The translations under genes and the position numbers were made by a program. A stretch of 24,611 bases of DNA from Chromera velia. Taxonomy: Eukaryota > Sar > Chromeraceae. Location of the stretch: contig JAHBMJ010000795.1 in the NCBI GenBank assembly GCA_018398765.1, forward strand, positions 1 to 24,611, given 5' to 3'. The stretch's first letter is position 1. Each line of letters opens with the position of its first letter. Under the pieces are notes generated by a model, which saw only the letters and a list, made by a program, of their open reading frames with translations, was not told where the DNA came from and searched no databases. Positions 21,797 through 24,611 of the stretch are shown here, piece by piece.

Positions 21797-22772
21797 GAGA
21801 AAGAAAGAATTCCCTGACTGCCTGCCTGACTGACAGACCGACCGACCATGTTGTTGTACGGCGCGAAGAACCAAGTGCCCCTGTGCTCTGTGATCAAGGC
21901 CATCGGGACACCGGGTTGTGCATAGGCCTGTAGTCGGTCCTGCAGTCATTCCATTCAGACACTCAGTCCTGCGTTCATGGATGGTCTTACTTGCTGGCAT
22001 GCTCATTCATGCATGGACACCCCACACAGGATGGCTGTCGCACTGAGGGGACCAAGAGAGGGGGGGGGGCGGACTCGGACTCCAGGGTGGAAGAGAGATA
22101 AAGAATGGAGGAAGCAAGAACCGAACACCAAATAGAAAAGACCGAAAAAGAAAATTCACACGAAAACCTTTCGCCTCTCGCAAAAGTCCCCCCGACCCCT
22201 CCTTCCACTCAGCCCCATCCACTTTCCCTGATTGTCTGCTGTACGCATTCCACTGAAGGAAGTTTACTTACCTGGACGTCTGTCAGGACGAATTTGTGCT
22301 CTGCGATTTGGAGCGTGCTGCCAAGAACGTATTTCGTCCCCGGTACCACAATCTGCGAGCACAGACAGGCACGCATGCCGGACCCGGCAGAGGAATTTTT
22401 GTCTTCTGTACAAAGATTTCATTTTTTGCATTCCGTGCGGGCCTGAAAAAGGCCTGTGTGGCGCAAATTGGCGTGCCGCGCCGGTTTCTGATTCTGTGGC
22501 TGGTGCTCACGAATGTGAGAAAGTGTGAAGCAAGAAGGGAGAAGTAGACAAAGACAGAAAGAAACAGGAACGTCTCTGCAGTCAGAAATATATACATGCA
22601 TCACTTGAAGAGCAGCTTACTGGTCTGCCATTTTCTGCTGTAGCCGCTTCCTCTCCAGGCATGATAGGGTGGTGAGGCTTGTTGGTGCACTTCCTTTTGG
22701 TACAGTAAGTACAGTCGAACCCGATCGCAGCGTCTCCCTGTCTTTCAACCACACGATAAAGTGCTCGCCTTC
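20441..22772 (-). CDS. Unrecognised multi-exon gene with Gly-rich C-terminus (5' end not found)
   Basis: Exons read on the minus strand: 22772-22621, 22352-22272, 21939-21847, 21231-21193 and 20656-20441. All have AG acceptors and GT donors (gtaagc, gtaagt, gtcggt, gtaggt), and all internal junctions are phase 0. The first exon contains CTYCTKRKC, which could bind a metal. The second reads PGTKYVLGSTLQI then HKFVLTDVQ, a strand pattern faintly like the end of a DM10 (DUF1126) domain, though too weak to name. The third contains ALITEHRGTWFFAPYNN. The last exon begins DKVVPHYWMYEPEYDEIL and then becomes Gly/Gln-rich to the stop. No signal peptide or membrane segment was seen. Upstream exons above 22772 are missing from this model, and a possible extra exon at 21341-21275 does not fit in phase. 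Coding status is well supported by splice-site and frame agreement; function is unknown. Confidence 0.55.
20831..20904. repeat. (CAGA)n/(GAAA)n tract
   Basis: Tetranucleotide purine-rich repeat in the last intron of the minus-strand hypothetical gene. Flanking it are two copies (about 20778 and 20937) of a segment reading gactatatgtttcttcttct-like sequence. Confidence 0.85.
21657..21797. repeat. (GGAA)n, (CAGA)n and (GAAA)n compound array
   Basis: Three tetranucleotide arrays in series within the intron after the exon 21939-21847 of the minus-strand hypothetical gene. Neighbouring CAGA runs also occur at 21153-21180. Confidence 0.92.
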
Positions 22773-23333
22773 CTGGCAATGGCGCGGGTCTCCTTTCTTG
22801 TTTTCTTTACTTCTCGGCTCGGTGCTGGGAGGATCGAGGAACAGACAAGGTGCTGAAGCTCGTTCTGGCACAACGAAAACGACGAAGTCGCTTCCGCAGC
22901 TAGAACGAAAATTCAAGTCTGCACTCCGCCACGAAAGCTTCGGAAAAGAGGGACAGAGCCTGCACAATTGCCTGCGGTTTGGTAGGCTCAAACTCGGCTG
23001 GAGATTCAGTGGAGAAGGTAATATTAATAATTATTAATAAGACACAAAGAAAGTACGTGCATAAAGTCTGGTATAGTCTGTTCCCAGGATACATCGACGA
23101 TACATCGACGTGGTTAACGGTACGTATACTCACATGTACGCACTGGAAGTTGTATCAATTAAGTTAAGTGCCCCTCACAGCTCACATGCACTTTCCGGGG
23201 CCAGCCAACATATACACTCATGCAGTGCATGCGATCCGTCACGCGTGAAACTCACTGATACTGCCCCTGCATGAGAGTGTGCTCCGATATATCCTCGAAT
23301 TAAGAAAAAATTTCAAGCGCGCCGGGCCACATG

Positions 23334-23388
23334 CAAATTGAGGTCACGCGATCGATGTCACGCGCGCCGTCTACCTGACCTCAGTTTG
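23334..23388. repeat. Imperfect inverted repeat
   Basis: The arms are caaattgaggtca (23334-23346) and tgacctcagtttg (23376-23388), with one mismatch over 13 bp and a 29-nt GC-rich spacer holding gtcacgcg twice. Flanking gggcc and A-rich/T-rich sequence extends the symmetry loosely to about 23305-23400. It could be a small mobile element or a hairpin. Confidence 0.6.
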
Positions 23389-23405
23389 GCCCTAATTTTT
23401 GCCAG

Positions 23406-23621
23406 TCGAGTCAATCCTTCCGAAGTTGAACTTGCACTGTTGAAATCTACGCAGAGTGCGTCGTCTTCCTGTTCAATGCTTCAATCGAAGGACGTGCTGC
23501 GTGAGAAGAAGAAAGTAATAGAGGAGGAAGTGGAAAGGTGTCGATGAGGAAAGGGAGGGAACGTCTTTTTCACAAAGCCGTCTTCAGGTTACCACGGTGC
23601 GAAATCAAGAATGAGAAGTGA
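23406..23621 (+). CDS. Candidate charged helical exons, possibly interrupted by TGA
   Basis: After a T-rich tract ending in ccag, 23406-23537 is open and reads VNPSEVELALLKSTQ and then DVLREKKKVIEEEVER, a strongly helical, charged segment, ending at a gtgtcg donor. A ttcag acceptor at 23585-23587 restores the frame (AG|G) and reaches a TGA at 23619-23621. Beyond it the same frame stays open to 23751 with another Glu/Lys/Ala-rich stretch (SDLLEAHLAKAKG). The intervening intron would be only 50 nt. This may be a short gene, a fragment of the membrane-protein gene downstream, or a decayed copy. Function is unknown. Confidence 0.3.
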
Positions 23622-23933
23622 AGTGAAGTGAGCGACTTGTTGGAGGCCCATCTGGCGAAGGCCAAAGGAAGTAGAGAGAGGAACGCAAACTCGACGTACC
23701 TGGCAGAGAAGTCCTCAGAGGCAGAAAAGAAACGGTCGCTGAACGTTGTTTGAAAGTCCCAAAAAACCAAGGGGAGACGTGCTGCTTGTCTTTCTCTTTT
23801 GCGCTTATTCTGTTGAATACCTGTCCACATTTTATCTCTCCCACTGCCTCTCTGAAAGGAAAAGGAGCCAGGTAGAGGTCTCTACCGTAAGGTCTGTCGG
23901 TGTGTCTGTCTGTGAGTCCGTGCGTGTGCCTGG

Positions 23934-24418
23934 ATGCCAAAAGGAGTCGACACTGAAGGCGTGAACCTCATTCAAGCTGCATCAGCAGTCAAGGGGAAAC
24001 GCCGATCTGCCATCCCCTGGCTTGTCGTGACTGGTGCGGTCCTTGCTGCCATCGGATGCATTGTCGGTGTGTGGTGTTACTTGGAGTCGGAGGAGGTGGC
24101 GAAGACAGTGAAGAACAGGGCACTCGAATATGTCTCCAGATTCACCGAGTTGACAGGCAACACGCTGGAAAGGTGCGTTCCCCACACAAACCTGTACTTC
24201 CCCATTCCTCCCTTTTATCCGTCGATTGTACACACAGGTGGAACCGTGTAAGGCGGGCTTGGCTGGATGAGTGGCTGGATGGAGGGATCAGTTGTCTTGC
24301 CTGCGATGTGCATTACCTGACCGGTGTAGACGGCACGCTGTTTTACGAAACGCTCTTTTCGCCCATTCTTTCTTCCGTCTACCTGTCCACCTCTCTGTGT
24401 CGACCAAAGGAGGCGTAG
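23934..24418 (+). CDS. Small single-pass membrane protein, unrecognised
   Basis: Exons 23934-24172 and 24238-24418 join in phase (AG|G) to give 139 residues ending in TAG. Residues about 27-50 (IPWLVVTGAVLAAIGC and on) form one clear hydrophobic membrane segment after the basic KGKRR, which predicts a cytosolic N-terminus by the positive-inside rule. The following 30 residues (ESEEVAKTVKNRALEYV) are helical and charged. Donor gtgcgt and acceptor acacag are acceptable, but the 65-nt intron is far shorter than others here. Left unspliced, the frame would stop after 105 residues at 24251. An in-frame TGA lies upstream of the chosen ATG, so either this Met or an unseen splice acceptor begins the frame. 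It may instead be the 3' part of the gene whose charged exon lies at 23406-23537. No family was recognised. Confidence 0.42.
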
Positions 24419-24593
24419 TCGATCCCGGATGCGAGGAAGTGGTTAAGCGACACAAAGAGCTGGGAGAAAAAAGCAATCCGTCATTGCTCTCTCTCTGTAT
24501 CAATGTATGAGTGTGCGGGGACAGTCCATGCACGTCCCACCTGTCGGCACGGTGCACTCTAGTCTGATTGGCTGGCTGTGTGTGTGCGTGTGT

Positions 24594-24611
24594 GGGGGGG
24601 GGGGGGGGGGG
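24594..24611. repeat. Terminal 18-G homopolymer
   Basis: The window ends in 18 consecutive G after a TG run. It may be a real G tract or the edge of an assembled contig where sequencing failed. Confidence 0.9.

Noticed and set aside
21523-22006. Minus-strand ORFs with many FLSFFLS or CLSVCLS repeats, resembling membrane proteins
   Set aside because: The hydrophobic runs come from TTTC and TCTG microsatellites in an intron. Only the non-repeat exon 21939-21847 looks coding.
1-24611. Dinoflagellate origin
   Set aside because: All introns in the two solid genes use GT-AG. Dinoflagellate nuclear genes commonly show GC or GA donors, so this assignment is not favoured, though it is not excluded.

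Overview
This is a eukaryotic nuclear window, most likely from a microbial alga or protist. The evidence is GT-AG introns of roughly 200-750 bp cutting genes into short exons, acceptors that almost always read TGCAG, and very dense microsatellites such as (TG)n, (CAGA)n, (GAAA)n, (GAGT)n and TGCATGCA. A chromerid alga such as Chromera velia fits the gene density and style, but the species is an inference. No bacterial signals, rRNA, tRNA or CRISPR array were recognised.

Two genes were rebuilt exon by exon with every splice phase closing. The first lies on the minus strand, from 10437 down to 4780, in seven exons encoding 873 residues. It is a secreted CAP (SCP/PR-1) domain protein followed by four hevein-like cysteine modules separated by long poly-threonine linkers. 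The second lies on the plus strand, 12292-18649, in 13 exons encoding 468 residues. It is dynamitin (dynactin p50 subunit, DCTN2 family). The two genes are divergent, with about 1.8 kb between them that contains a CpG-rich block.

Left flank (1-4722): one unrecognised ORF at 17-562, a lower-GC block, simple repeats, a 27-bp x3 minisatellite and a long GAAA tract. Candidate plus-strand exons of a Lys/Arg-rich protein lie between 3553 and 4265, and a possible terminal exon at 4664-4722 would converge tail-to-tail on the CAP gene.

Right flank (18650-24611): an AT-rich island at about 19540-20050. A minus-strand gene of unknown function (exons between 22772 and 20441) ends in a Gly-rich tail. Two plus-strand pieces follow: a charged helical segment with an in-frame TGA, and a short protein with one membrane segment. 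The window ends in an 18-G run.

The best leads are the CAP plus hevein-like architecture, its homogenised 162-bp modules, and the way microsatellites sit directly on splice donors and acceptors. All splice calls were made by eye from frame, phase and consensus, without transcripts or database searches.
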